Origin: an uncultured Micrococcaceae bacterium
Lineage (GTDB): Bacteria; Actinomycetota; Actinomycetes; Actinomycetales; Micrococcaceae
Length of the DNA stretch: 64,000 bases
Assembly: GCA_947502645.1 (NCBI GenBank)
Contig: CANNAD010000002.1
Coordinates: 496,001 to 560,000 of the forward strand
Reading direction: 5' to 3'
This document shows, in pieces, positions 17,930 through 28,300 of the stretch. The number at the start of each line of letters is the position of its first letter. The first letter of the stretch is position 1. A program made the translations under genes and the position numbers. The notes beneath the pieces are model-generated. The model saw nothing but the letters and a program-made list of their open reading frames with translations, was not told the origin of the DNA and searched no databases.

Positions 17930-19501
17930 TCACTTACCGAGAAACTTTTCGAAGCCCTTGGGCAGGTTCATGGACGAAGGATCGAAGTCCTCCATCTGAT
18001 TTCCGAACGCCGCACCGGGTGCCGAGGCCTTCTCCTTGCGCCTGGCTTCAGCTGCGGCCTGCTCCTGTGCCGCCTTGGCCGGGTTACCCGAACGGGCCTT
18101 CTTTTTCTTGCCCTGCTTGCCTTTGCGCCCGCCGTTGAACCCACCGGGTCCGGCCATGCCCGGCATACCCGGCACACCGCCGCCAGCCGCCATTTTCTTC
18201 ATCATCTTCTGCGCCTGGCCAAAGCGTTCCAGCAGTCCGTTGACCTCCGAGACCTGAACACCGGAACCCCTGGCAATACGTGCCCGGCGGGAGCCATTGA
18301 TGATCTTTGGTGCCACACGTTCGTGCGGTGTCATGGAGCGAACAATCGCTTCCACGCGGTCGATTTCCCGCTCGTCGAAATTCTCCAGCTGCTGCCTCAT
18401 ATTCGCGGCACCCGGCATCATCATGAGCATTTTCTTCATGGAGCCCATGTTGCGGATCTGCTGCATCTGGGCGAGGAAGTCATCGAGGGTGAAATCTTCC
18501 CGGTCGGCGAACTTCTTCGCCATCCGGGCTGCTTCATCCTTGTCCCAGGACTTCTCGGCCTGTTCGATCAGGGTGAGAACATCGCCGAGATCCAGGATGC
18601 GGGAGGCCATGCGGTCCGGATGGAACAGCTCAAAATCGCTGAGCGCCTCACCAGTTGACGCGAACATGACGGGCTTTCCGGTGACAGACGCCACAGACAG
18701 CGCGGCACCGCCCCGCGCATCGCCGTCGAGCTTCGTCAGGACCACACCGGTGAAGTTGACACCCTCGTTGAACGCCTGGGCCGTGTTGACCGCGTCCTGA
18801 CCGATCATTGCGTCAATGACGAAGAGAACTTCGTCCGGGTTGATGGCGTCGCGGATGTCTGATGCCTGTTGCATCAGCTCCTCGTCGATACCCAAACGTC
18901 CCGCGGTGTCCACGATGACGACGTCGTGCAGTTTGGACTTCGCTTCCGCGATGCCCTGCCGGGCGACATCCACCGGGTTGCCGGTAGCCGCCTCGAACTC
19001 GGAGCTGACACCCGGGTGCGGTGCGAAAACAGGGACGCCGGCCCGCTCGCCGTTGACCTGCAGCTGCTTGACGGCGTTGGGCCGCTGGAGGTCACAGGCC
19101 ACCAGCATGGGGCTATGACCCTGGTCCTTCAGCCACTTGGACAACTTGCCGGCCAGGGTGGTTTTACCCGCACCCTGAAGACCAGCCAGCATGATGACTG
19201 TCGGCGGGTTCTTGGCCAGCCGGATACGCCTGGTTTCACCACCGAGAATCCCAACAAGTTCCTCATTGACAATCTTGACGACCTGCTGGCCCGGGTTCAG
19301 TGCTCCTGAGACTTCCTGACCAAGGGCACGCTCCTTGACCTTGGCAGTGAACTCCCGGACCACAGAGACGGCAACATCGGCGTCGAGCAGTGCGCGGCGG
19401 ATCTCCCGGACGGTGGCATCGACGTCCGCATCGGTAAGCCGGCCCTTGCCACGGAGATTCTTGAAGGTTGTTGTCAACCGGTCAGAGAGTGAATTGAACA
19501 C
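17930..19501 (-). CDS. ffh: Signal recognition particle protein Ffh (SRP54)
   Basis: A 523-residue SRP GTPase that binds signal sequences and 4.5S RNA and delivers ribosomes to FtsY. Domains: N (1-85), G (86-295) with GLQGAGKTTLAGKL, DTAGR and TKLDGDARGG, and the Met-rich M domain (about 320-445) with GSMKKMLMMMPG and the RNA-binding SRRARIARGSG. The C-terminus is a basic Lys-rich and Ala-rich tail. GTG 19501 (FNSLSDRL) is the normal start; the open frame extends 26 codons further. Its receptor gene ftsY is 3.4 kb away. Divergent from zwf. Confidence 0.96.
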   Translation of the reverse strand: MFNSLSDRLTTTFKNLRGKGRLTDADVDATVREIRRALLDADVAVSVVREFTAKVKERALGQEVSGALNPGQQVVKIVNEELVGILGGETRRIRLAKNPPTVIMLAGLQGAGKTTLAGKLSKWLKDQGHSPMLVACDLQRPNAVKQLQVNGERAGVPVFAPHPGVSSEFEAATGNPVDVARQGIAEAKSKLHDVVIVDTAGRLGIDEELMQQASDIRDAINPDEVLFVIDAMIGQDAVNTAQAFNEGVNFTGVVLTKLDGDARGGAALSVASVTGKPVMFASTGEALSDFELFHPDRMASRILDLGDVLTLIEQAEKSWDKDEAARMAKKFADREDFTLDDFLAQMQQIRNMGSMKKMLMMMPGAANMRQQLENFDEREIDRVEAIVRSMTPHERVAPKIINGSRRARIARGSGVQVSEVNGLLERFGQAQKMMKKMAAGGGVPGMPGMAGPGGFNGGRKGKQGKKKKARSGNPAKAAQEQAAAEARRKEKASAPGAAFGNQMEDFDPSSMNLPKGFEKFLGK

Positions 19502-19656
19502 GCGGAGTGCACTTCTTTCATCAGTTTGCGTTCGGCTGCCAAGCCAGGACTCAGCACTTAAGGGTATCAACTGCCGCACAGGCCCATGCGCGGAACGTCG
19601 CAGCAGAGTTTCGATCAGCAGCAGACAATCGGAAGATCCAATGGCAGTCTAGAAGC

Positions 19657-21117
19657 GTGAGTAATACATCTGCCCCGGCGCAAGAGAACGCGACGTACAC
19701 GCCAACACCTGAGGGTCCGGTCAAAACCCTGCTGATCCTCGGGGCTTCCGGTGATCTGACGGGCCGGCTTCTCCTGCCCGGACTGGCACGGCTGGTCACC
19801 CGGGGACGCGCCGACGGACTGAAACTCATTGGCGCGGGATCGGACAGCTGGACCACCGAGAACTGGCAGAAACGCCTGAGCGAGTCATTCTCCGCAGCCA
19901 GGGAGAAAGCGGACGACGACGGCGAGCGCGCACTGCAGCAGATCTGTGAGCACAGCGAGTACCACGCCATTGACGTGACGGCCGAGGGCAAACTGGCCGA
20001 ACTGCTCAACTCTCTCCCCGGCCCGGTAGCCATCTACTTTGCGCTCCCGCCGGCCATCAGCCAGACGGCGTGTGAGCAGCTCCGCCCGGAAGACGTACCA
20101 GCGGGTACCCGGCTCGTGATGGAGAAACCGTTCGGCTCCGGCGAGGAGTCGGCAAGGAGCCTGAACCAGACGCTGAAAGCGCTGGTCCCGGAGGACCATA
20201 TCCACCGTGTGGATCACTTTCTGGGCAAGGCCACTGTTTTCAATATCCTGGGCCTGCGCTTCGCCAACCGCATGCTGGAGCCGGTATGGAGCAACCAGCA
20301 TATTGAAAAGGTTGAGATCTTCTTTGACGAGAAGCTCACGGTCGAGGGGCGCTCGCGTTACTACGACAAGGCCGGCGCCCTTCGCGACATGATCCAGAGC
20401 CACCTGCTGCAGATCATGGCGCTCATGGCCATCAACGGTCCGGCGACCATCCATGAGCGCGACCTTCGCGACCATGTGGGCAGTACGTTGCGTGCGGCGT
20501 CGATTGGTCCCGATTTTGCGCAGTGCACCCGCCGTGCCCGCTACACAGCGGGCACCATCGGTGACCGCGACGTGCCCAACTATGTGGACGAAGAGGGCAT
20601 AGATCCCGAGAACATGACGGAGACTCTGGCGGAAGTCGAAGTCTCGATCAACAACGAGCGCTGGGCCGGAGTGCCGTTCATCCTCCGGTCCGGCAAAGCG
20701 GTAGGGCGCAAGCGCAAGGAAGCAGTGGTCACGTTCAAACCCGTGAATCACCTGCCAACTGGGTTCACCGGCGCAGACGTACCAACACGGCTTCGTATCG
20801 GTTTTGGCCCGGACACGCTGCAGCTGGAAATGGACGTCAACGGTCCGGGGAACATTTTCAGTCTTGACCGCGCTGTGCTCAGTGCAGAGCTCAACGCCTC
20901 TGACCTACTCCCCTATGGGGAAGTCCTCGACGGCGTCCTCTCAGGTGATCCTCTGCTCTCCGTCCGCGACGACATCGCTGAGGACTGCTGGCGGATTGTG
21001 GAGCCGGTCCTGGAAGCATGGGCCAGAAACGAGGTCCCCCTGGAGGAGTATGAGGCCGGTTCCAGCGGGCCCTCTGGCTGGGTGACCTCCCAGGAAGATG
21101 TGCCGTTGGAGTCCTAG
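19657..21117 (+). CDS. zwf: Glucose-6-phosphate dehydrogenase
   Basis: A 486-residue G6PD. The nucleotide-binding motif TLLILGASGDLTGRLLLPGL is at the start, the active site is RVDHFLGKATVFNIL (His-Lys), and LRFANRMLEPVW follows as in the family. It oxidises glucose-6-phosphate to 6-phosphogluconolactone with NAD(P)+. GTG 19657 is preferred to earlier in-frame codons because it gives the usual N-terminus and a purine-rich AGAAG lies upstream. The usual neighbours of the pentose phosphate operon (tal, tkt, opcA) are absent, so this may be an additional G6PD copy; that is inference. Confidence 0.9.
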   Translation: MSNTSAPAQENATYTPTPEGPVKTLLILGASGDLTGRLLLPGLARLVTRGRADGLKLIGAGSDSWTTENWQKRLSESFSAAREKADDDGERALQQICEHSEYHAIDVTAEGKLAELLNSLPGPVAIYFALPPAISQTACEQLRPEDVPAGTRLVMEKPFGSGEESARSLNQTLKALVPEDHIHRVDHFLGKATVFNILGLRFANRMLEPVWSNQHIEKVEIFFDEKLTVEGRSRYYDKAGALRDMIQSHLLQIMALMAINGPATIHERDLRDHVGSTLRAASIGPDFAQCTRRARYTAGTIGDRDVPNYVDEEGIDPENMTETLAEVEVSINNERWAGVPFILRSGKAVGRKRKEAVVTFKPVNHLPTGFTGADVPTRLRIGFGPDTLQLEMDVNGPGNIFSLDRAVLSAELNASDLLPYGEVLDGVLSGDPLLSVRDDIAEDCWRIVEPVLEAWARNEVPLEEYEAGSSGPSGWVTSQEDVPLES

Positions 21118-21175
21118 AAGATCACTACCTCGGGCATGTCCCCGATATGCTTTTGTCTCACATTGATGGAGGAAA

Positions 21176-22867
21176 ATGGCTCACGAGTCGCCTGAATCAT
21201 CCGTGCCTGAACGCGCTTCCCGACGCCGGGATCTCGAACGTTCACGCGGCCGTCGACGGAACCGCGGACTGAAGTTCGGGGCTGTCGGCGTCGCCGTCGT
21301 CCTCGCCGCATCGGTCGGGACCAGCTTCGCTGTCAACGGGGACGGCGAGCCAACCTCAGCACCGTCGCCCACCTCACAGACGGTGACGACGACGCCTACA
21401 CCAACCCCGACGGCAGTCCCCGAATACAGGCAGCCGGGTCCTCCCAAGGGATCGCCGCTGATACCCGTGGCGCCCATGATGGTCAACGTGACGGGCACGC
21501 CCGTGGGAACCGAGTTGAAGCCCGGTCTCATCGGATTGTCGCTTGAAGCCACGGATCTCGGTGATCCGCGGCTCTCGGGCAGCAACGAGGAGATTCTCAG
21601 CAGCCTGCAGGGCCTGGGAAAACCGATGCTGCGCTTCGGGGGCAACGCGGTGGACCGCCGGTTCTTCTGGACGTCCAGTAACGAACCCTTACCGTCCCGG
21701 CTCGAAGGCGACGAAGCCCACCCCGTCCGGGCAGTTGGTCCCGAGGATCTCAAGCGCGTCAACACGCTGCTCGAGGCGGCAGACGCAAAAATTGGGCTCA
21801 CTGTTCCGCTGGGACACTATGATCCCGAGCGGGCCGCCGACATGATGGGATACGCCTCAAAGATCTTCGGCGACCGGCTCGTCGGTTTCACGGTCGGCAA
21901 TGAGCCCAACGGTTATCCGAAGACCGGGCTCCGCCCGTCAGGTTGGGGTGTCAATGACTACCTGACCGAGCTGAAAGCGTATGCCACTGCCATTCATCAG
22001 AAGGCACCCGGCGTTCCCATCATCGGTCCCGGAACGTACTCCGAGTCCTGGTGGGCGCCGTTCGCCAACGCGGACCTGCCGCAGAAGAAGATCCTGTCCT
22101 TCCACCATTACCCCCTGTCACAGTGTGACGGCACAGAGGACCCCCAGGGCGAGCCCATCATGAAGAATCTGATGGACCGCACCATTCATGTCAGGGCACA
22201 GGACTACCGCAAGCGGGCGATGGCACCAGCCGCGCGCGCCGGACTGGAAACCTGGATTCCGGAAACCGGCGTCTCAGCCTGCCCCGGATCCAATGAGACG
22301 ACCGAGACCCATGCTTCGGCGCTGTGGAGTGTCGATTACGCACTCAGTGCAGCTCAGCTCGGTATTCCGCGACTGGGTTTCCACAGTTCCCTGCTGACGT
22401 GCACGGGCGGGCCTCCGATGTCGGCCATCTGTTCCGGTGGCCCCTATCTCAAGCCTGACAAGACGTTCGACGAACGGGCCAACTACTTTGGGCTATCACT
22501 GGTCGCGGAGCTACAACCCGGGATGTTCCTGAAAGCCGAACAGTCCGGCGGCGGACTGTCCTACGCCTACGCGCTGAAACATGCCGACGGGGCCATGACC
22601 GTGATTGTTGTGAACCAGAACAACCCAGCCAAGCACGCCCAGACCAAAGTCACCCTGAAACTGCCGGAAAAGGCTGTCAAGGGCACCATGTCCCAATTGG
22701 CTGGGGCCACCTACAAGATCGAGAACGAATCGAAGATTGACGGTCAGGAAGAACCCGCCGTCGCCCCGTCCGAGCGCCCGCTGATCCCGGGGTTCGAGCC
22801 GGGCATGAGCACCGTGACGCTACCGGTCACGGCCGGAACGGCGTCGGTCTTCCACTTCACGTTCTAG
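21176..22867 (+). CDS. Secreted or membrane-anchored glycoside hydrolase, GH79-like
   Basis: A 563-residue protein: a basic cytosolic tail rich in Arg (about 1-32), one hydrophobic segment (33-53, GAVGVAVVLAASVGTSFAV), a Thr/Pro linker (about 57-85), then a (beta/alpha)8-type catalytic domain. Glu243 in VGNEPNGY fits the acid/base of clan GH-A, and Glu363 in IPETGVSA the nucleophile; a beta-sandwich-like end (about 480-563) resembles the GH79 C-terminal domain. GH79 enzymes remove glucuronic acid and related uronic sugars. Family placement comes from motif reading and should be taken as likely rather than certain. It starts 58 bp after zwf and converges on ftsY. Confidence 0.7.
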   Translation: MAHESPESSVPERASRRRDLERSRGRRRNRGLKFGAVGVAVVLAASVGTSFAVNGDGEPTSAPSPTSQTVTTTPTPTPTAVPEYRQPGPPKGSPLIPVAPMMVNVTGTPVGTELKPGLIGLSLEATDLGDPRLSGSNEEILSSLQGLGKPMLRFGGNAVDRRFFWTSSNEPLPSRLEGDEAHPVRAVGPEDLKRVNTLLEAADAKIGLTVPLGHYDPERAADMMGYASKIFGDRLVGFTVGNEPNGYPKTGLRPSGWGVNDYLTELKAYATAIHQKAPGVPIIGPGTYSESWWAPFANADLPQKKILSFHHYPLSQCDGTEDPQGEPIMKNLMDRTIHVRAQDYRKRAMAPAARAGLETWIPETGVSACPGSNETTETHASALWSVDYALSAAQLGIPRLGFHSSLLTCTGGPPMSAICSGGPYLKPDKTFDERANYFGLSLVAELQPGMFLKAEQSGGGLSYAYALKHADGAMTVIVVNQNNPAKHAQTKVTLKLPEKAVKGTMSQLAGATYKIENESKIDGQEEPAVAPSERPLIPGFEPGMSTVTLPVTAGTASVFHFTF

Positions 22868-22880
22868 CAGGGCCCTGCTA
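22865..22880. repeat. Perfect 16-bp palindrome holding two stop codons
   Basis: TAGCAGGGCCCTGCTA is its own reverse complement. Its left end is the TAG stop of the GH79-like gene (+) and its right end, read on the other strand, is the TAG stop of ftsY (-). There is no T-tract; it may weakly end both transcripts or be chance. Confidence 0.6.
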
Positions 22881-24062
22881 GTTCAGCAGGGCATCCACGA
22901 ACTCCTCGGTATCGAACGGCGCCAGATCATCGGCGCCCTCACCGAGACCAATGAGCTTCACTGGAACCCCCAGCCCGCGCTGGATGGCGACGACGATGCC
23001 GCCCTTGGCGGTGCCGTCCAGCTTCGTCAGGACAATGCCGGTGATGTTGACTACCTCGGCAAAGACCTTTGCCTGCGCCATGCCGTTCTGGCCCGTAGTG
23101 GCATCCAGCACCAGGAGGACTTCGTCCACCTCTGCCTGCTTTTCAATGACGCGCTTGACCTTGCCGAGTTCGTCCATCAAACCGACCTTGTTCTGCAGAC
23201 GGCCTGCAGTATCGATCATGACGACGTCGACTTCCTGCTCAATACCGGCGCGCACCGCTTCAAAGGCGACGGACGCAGGATCCGCGCCATCGACGTCCGA
23301 CTTGACCGTGGGCACGCCCACCCGCGCGCCCCATGTTGCCAGCTGCTCAGCGGCTGCGGCACGGAAAGTATCTGCGGCTCCCAGCAGAACATCCTTGTCT
23401 TCCGAGACCAGAACGCGTGCCAGCTTGCCGACCGTCGTGGTTTTGCCGACGCCGTTCACACCGACCACCATGACGACGGCGGGCAGCGCGGCGTGACGCT
23501 CAACGGCCAGGGAACGGTCCATGGTGGGATCAACAATCTTGATGAGCTCTTCACGCAGCATCGCCTTCACCTGTTCAGGGTTGCGGCTGCCTTCCACCTT
23601 CACGCGCTCACGCAGGGCATCGACGAGTTCCAGTGTCGGCTCGGTGCCGAGGTCCGCGAGAAGCAAGGTCTCCTCGATCTCGTCCCAGACATCTTCGTCG
23701 ATGTTGTCGCGGGACAGCAGCGCCAGCAGACCCTTCCCGAGGGCATTGTTGGATTTGACCAGGCGGGCCCGAAGCCGTGCAAGGCGCCCCTGTGCCGGAT
23801 CCGGGGTTTCAACGGAGGGCTCCGCCGGCACCACTTCCTCGACGACGTCGGTGGAGTCCACGGCGCCCGGACGTTCCGCCGTCGTGCCGGCGCGTTCGTC
23901 AACGGCCGTGGAAGCGCCGCCGGGAGCCGGGTCATTGGCGTCCCGCGTGGTGGTGTACTTCTCCCCCGGGGCTTTCCGTCCCTTGAGGAGAACCAGCGCC
24001 AGCGAACCGACGATCGCGATGGCAACGACAACAAAAATAATTACAGCAAGAGTCTCATTCAC
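22878..24062 (-). CDS. ftsY: Signal recognition particle receptor FtsY
   Basis: A 394-residue SRP receptor GTPase. An N-terminal membrane helix (about 5-26, LAVIIFVVVAIAIVGSLALVLL) and an acidic, low-complexity A domain (30-95) precede the NG domain: GVNGVGKTTTVGKLAR, DTAGRLQNKVGLMDEL and TKLDGTAKGG. A true membrane helix in FtsY is an actinobacterial trait. It pairs with Ffh to dock ribosomes at SecYEG. The start is GTG 24062. It is divergent from an MFS gene. Confidence 0.96.
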   Translation of the reverse strand: MNETLAVIIFVVVAIAIVGSLALVLLKGRKAPGEKYTTTRDANDPAPGGASTAVDERAGTTAERPGAVDSTDVVEEVVPAEPSVETPDPAQGRLARLRARLVKSNNALGKGLLALLSRDNIDEDVWDEIEETLLLADLGTEPTLELVDALRERVKVEGSRNPEQVKAMLREELIKIVDPTMDRSLAVERHAALPAVVMVVGVNGVGKTTTVGKLARVLVSEDKDVLLGAADTFRAAAAEQLATWGARVGVPTVKSDVDGADPASVAFEAVRAGIEQEVDVVMIDTAGRLQNKVGLMDELGKVKRVIEKQAEVDEVLLVLDATTGQNGMAQAKVFAEVVNITGIVLTKLDGTAKGGIVVAIQRGLGVPVKLIGLGEGADDLAPFDTEEFVDALLN

Positions 24063-24118
24063 GCTTTCAAGCTTCTCACAATCAGGGCTGCTGAACAGGT
24101 GTCGGCGGGCATCCCGTC

Positions 24119-25393
24119 ATGCAAGGTGAAAGACTGGTTCGCATCATGACCCGCTCATTTCGTTTCGGCCGCCCACGTGCCGCCAACGGCCCACAGAACC
24201 CCACCCGCACATCACGGATACCCACGCCGCGCGAAATCAAGGTGCTGATTGCTGCGGCCTTCGTCATCGCCATCGGCTACGGTCTGGTGGCACCGGTCCT
24301 TCCGCAGTTCGCCAAGAGTTTCGACGTCGGCACCATGGCGGCGTCGATCATCATCAGCGCCTTCGCGTTCGCGCGCCTGCTCTTTGCCCCCGCAAGCGGA
24401 AAACTGGTGGGCAAACTCGGTGAACCCTCTGTCTACGTCTCGGGGTTGCTCATTGTCGCCGTATCCACGGGTGCGTGTGCGTTTGCGCAGAACTATTGGC
24501 AGTTGTTGGTGTTCCGCGGTCTGGGCGGAATCGGTTCCACCATGTTCACTGTTTCCGCGATGGGTCTGATTGTCCGCCTCGCTCCGCCTGCCATCCGCGG
24601 GCGGATCTCCGGAACCTATGCGACGGCGTTCCTCCTCGGCAACATCGGCGGACCACTCATCGGTGGTCTCCTGGCGGGCTTCGGGCTGCGGGTGCCGTTC
24701 ATGGTCTACGCGGTGGCGCTGCTGATTGCTGCGACGATCGTGTTCACTCAACTTCGTGATGTTTCCATGGGCCGGAAGCGGAATCGTTCCACCGGGCCGC
24801 AGATGGATGTTGCGGAAGCGATCTCCCACCCAACATATCGTTCCGCACTGATTTCGGGTTTCGCCAACGGCTGGTCCTCGTTCGGGGTGAGGATGGCGCT
24901 CCTGCCGTTGTTTGCCGTCACTGTTCTGGGGGAAGGTCCGGCCGTCGCCGGCATTGCCCTGGCCGTGTTCGCCGTCGGAACGGCTGCGGCCATGTCGTTT
25001 TCCGGGCGGATGACGGACAGCGTCGGCAGGCGTCCCATGGTCATAGCCGGGCTCGTGATCAACGGGATTTCGACGGCGGCCCTTGGCTTCACCTCAAGCG
25101 TGTCCCTGTTCATCGTGCTCTCGATCGTGGCTGGTCTGGGAGCGGGGATTCTCAACCCGGCGCAGCAGGCCGCAGTGGCTGATGTGATCGGGCCTGAACG
25201 TGGAGGCGGCAAGGTGCTGGCGACGTTCCAGATGTCGCAGGATAGCGGTGCGATTCTCGGCCCGATTATTGCCGGTGCCCTCATTGACCTTGGTTACTCG
25301 TTCGGTTGGGCTTTCGCGCTGACCGGCGCTACGGCCATTTTCGCGGCGGTTGCGTGGCTATCGGCCAAGGAAACCCTCCCCGAGCGCACCTGA
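24119..25393 (+). CDS. MFS transporter
   Basis: A 424-residue major facilitator with about twelve hydrophobic segments starting at residue ~42 (VLIAAAFVIAIGYGLVAPVLPQF). The motif-A region GKLVGKLGEP and the mid-protein repeat GRMTDSVGRRPM are visible. The pattern resembles drug/multidrug efflux proteins of the DHA1 type, but no substrate can be assigned. The start may also be ATG 24146, which lacks a well-spaced Shine-Dalgarno. It ends two bases before the end of smc on the other strand, with no terminator between. Confidence 0.85.
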   Translation: MQGERLVRIMTRSFRFGRPRAANGPQNPTRTSRIPTPREIKVLIAAAFVIAIGYGLVAPVLPQFAKSFDVGTMAASIIISAFAFARLLFAPASGKLVGKLGEPSVYVSGLLIVAVSTGACAFAQNYWQLLVFRGLGGIGSTMFTVSAMGLIVRLAPPAIRGRISGTYATAFLLGNIGGPLIGGLLAGFGLRVPFMVYAVALLIAATIVFTQLRDVSMGRKRNRSTGPQMDVAEAISHPTYRSALISGFANGWSSFGVRMALLPLFAVTVLGEGPAVAGIALAVFAVGTAAAMSFSGRMTDSVGRRPMVIAGLVINGISTAALGFTSSVSLFIVLSIVAGLGAGILNPAQQAAVADVIGPERGGGKVLATFQMSQDSGAILGPIIAGALIDLGYSFGWAFALTGATAIFAAVAWLSAKETLPERT

Positions 25394-25395
25394 GT

Positions 25396-28300
25396 TCAGG
25401 CAGGGTTCACCAGGCGCTGGCTGATGACGGTCGTGACGCCGTCGCCGCGCATGGTCACACCGTAGAGTGCGTCGGCGATCTCCATGGTCCGCTTCTGGTG
25501 CGTGATGATGATGAGCTGGCTCGATTCCCTGAGCTCGTCAAACACCGTGATGAGCCGGCCCAGGTTTGTGTCATCCAGAGCTGCTTCCACTTCGTCCATC
25601 ACGTAGAACGGTGACGGCCGTGCCTTGAAGATCGCTACCAGGAGTGCGACGGCGGTCAGGGAACGCTCTCCCCCGGACAGCAGCGAGAGCCGTTTGATCT
25701 TCTTCCCTGCCGGGCGCGCTTCGACCTCGATACCGGTGGTGAGCATGTCCGTCGGGTCGGTGAGGACCAGGCGCCCTTCTCCGCCGGGAAACAGGCGTCC
25801 GAAAACACGTTCAAACTGTTCGGCGGTGTCCCTGAACGCTTCCGAGAAAACCTGTTCAACGCGTTCGTCGACCTGCCGGATGATATCGAGGAGGTCTTTG
25901 CGTGTTGCGTTGAGGTCTTCGAGTTGGGTACTGAGGAATTGGTGCCGTTCTTCCATGGCGGCGAATTCCTCGAGGGCCAGGGGGTTGACCTTGCCCAGCG
26001 AGGCGAGGTCCTTCTCGGCCCGCTTCAGGCGTTTCTGCTGCTCGGCGCGCACGAAAGGTTTCCCTTCGGGGATGGGGTTGCCGTCGTCGTCGACTGCTGT
26101 TCGCAGCGCTGCCCATTTGTCGGTTGTTTCTGCCGTCTCAGGCACGGGGATCTGCGGCCCGTATTCGGCTACGAGGTGATCGGCGGTCAGACCCAGTTCG
26201 TCGCGCGCCCTGGTTTCGAGTGCCTCGATCCGCATCCTTTGTTCTGCCCTGGCGAGTTCGTCGCGGTGGACTGAATCGCGGAGAGCAGCGACTTCCGTTT
26301 CCTGCTCCTGGTTGGCGATTCGAAGCTGATTCAGCTCCTGCTCAATCGCTATCCGGGCCTCTTCGGCGATGTCCCGGTCTCTGGCGGCCACAGCAATAGC
26401 ACGCCCCAGGCTTTCCAGTACCAGCTCTGCCCGGTGGGCGACGTCCGAAGCCTGTGCCGCCTGCCGTGCACGGATCCGTGCCTGTTCGGCGGCCGCCTCA
26501 CGTGCGCGAAGTTCCGTTTCCACGGCGCGTTCAAGGGAGGCGGCCCTGCTGCTGAGAGCCACCAGCTGCTCTTCGGAACTGCGCAGGGTCAACCGGGCCT
26601 CGAGCTCGGACTCCCGGGCAGCTCGCGCCTGGGCATTCAGGGCATCACGGTGTTCGGTGGACGGTTCCTCATCTTCGGGGGATTCTTCCGCCGCGGCAAG
26701 GCGCTCCAGCGCTTCGGTAAGACGTTCACGCTCAGCCTCCACGTTCGCTTCGACAATACTCTGGCGTTGCTTCAGCCGTTCAGTTTCGCCGGTCGCGCTG
26801 CGCAACGCGGAGCCAAGGTTGCCGAGCTTCTCCGCGATAGCGGCCAGGCCGGCGTCGGATTCGTGCAGCATGGCCAACGCGTCGTCGACCTGCTTCTGCG
26901 CGTCCTCATGCCGGGCCTCACTGGTTCTGATGGCAAAACGCGTCTTTTCAACGCGCGCATTCACTGCCTCGAGGCGGCTCACCGTCTCGTCAACAGCTGC
27001 CTGCAGCTCCAGCAGCCCGGGAGAACTGGCCGACCCTCCCTGGATGGTGAGGGCGGTGAATATATCGCCGGCGGTGGTGACGGCAGTGACGCGGGGATGG
27101 CGGGCGACGACGTCGGCTGCTTCGGCCAGTGTGTCGACGATGACGACGGCGGCCAGCAGTTCCCGCACGGTGGACTCGAGCGTTGGTGTGGTGCTCACGC
27201 AGGCCAGGGCCAACCGCGCGCCGGCGGGTAGTTCCGGTGTCAGGGCAGTGTCGTTGGTGTCCCCTGCGGCGAGTAGCAATGCTGCGCGGCCTGCGTCGTC
27301 GTCCTTGAGCTGCTGCAGGGCGTCCGTACCCGCCTGGTGGCCGTTGACCGCGAGCGCGTCGGCGTAGCTTCCGAGGGCTGCGGCGATGGCGGTTTCGTAG
27401 CCTGCTTCGATGGTGAGGTGGTCGGCGAGTGTTCCGAGGATTCCCGGGTGTCCGGATTCGAGGAGGACACCCGTCCCGTCTTTGCGTTGGAGGCCTGTTT
27501 CGAGGGCTTCCCGGCGGGCAGTGAGGGCGTCGCGTTCGCGCTCTGCGGTGTGTTGTTCTTCTCGTAGCCGGGTGAGTTCGGCGGTGGCGTCGTCGAGTTC
27601 GTTCTCTGCTTTTTCGTAGGTGGCGTCGAGGCCTTCTTCGCCTTCTTCTGCCCCGGCGACCTGGCTTTCGAGGGCTGCGAATTCGGCGTGTGCTTTGGTG
27701 CGGCGGTCTTCTGATTGCTCGATGGATTCGCGGAGCCGGCCGAGCTCGGCTTCGGCTGATTCGACGCGTGAGCGAGCTGCACCGACGTGTCCGGTGAGGC
27801 GTGCGAGGCCTTCGCGTCGGTCGGCGGCGGCACGGAGCATTGTGGTGAGGCGTTGCTCTTCGGCAGCGGCTGCCTCTTCAGCTGCTGTTCGTTGTGATGT
27901 GGCCTGTTCAAGGAACTGGCGTAGGTTCTCGAGGGTTTGGGTAAGCGTTGTTTCTTCGTCCCGGAGCCGCTTGGCCTGCTGTGCAAGCTGCTCGGGGTCC
28001 CTGCCTGCTCCGCGGTTGGGCTCCGTACCGGCGGCTGAGAGCAGCCGGTGCCGGTCTGTGGCGCGGGCGGCGAGGGAGCGGAAGCGTTCCTGCGTGGAGC
28101 CGAGCTGGTACCAGGTGTCGCGGGCAGCGTTGGCGGCCGGCAATGTCTCCGCCGCTGTCTGTTCGAGTTCGCTCTGGCGTTCGCGGCCAGCCTCGAGTGC
28201 CTGTTCGGCGAGTTTGCGCCGTTCCCTGAGGACTGCCTCATCCGCCGTTTCCTTGTCCATGGCGGTGGTCAGCTCTACGAGTTCATCGGCGAGCAGACGT

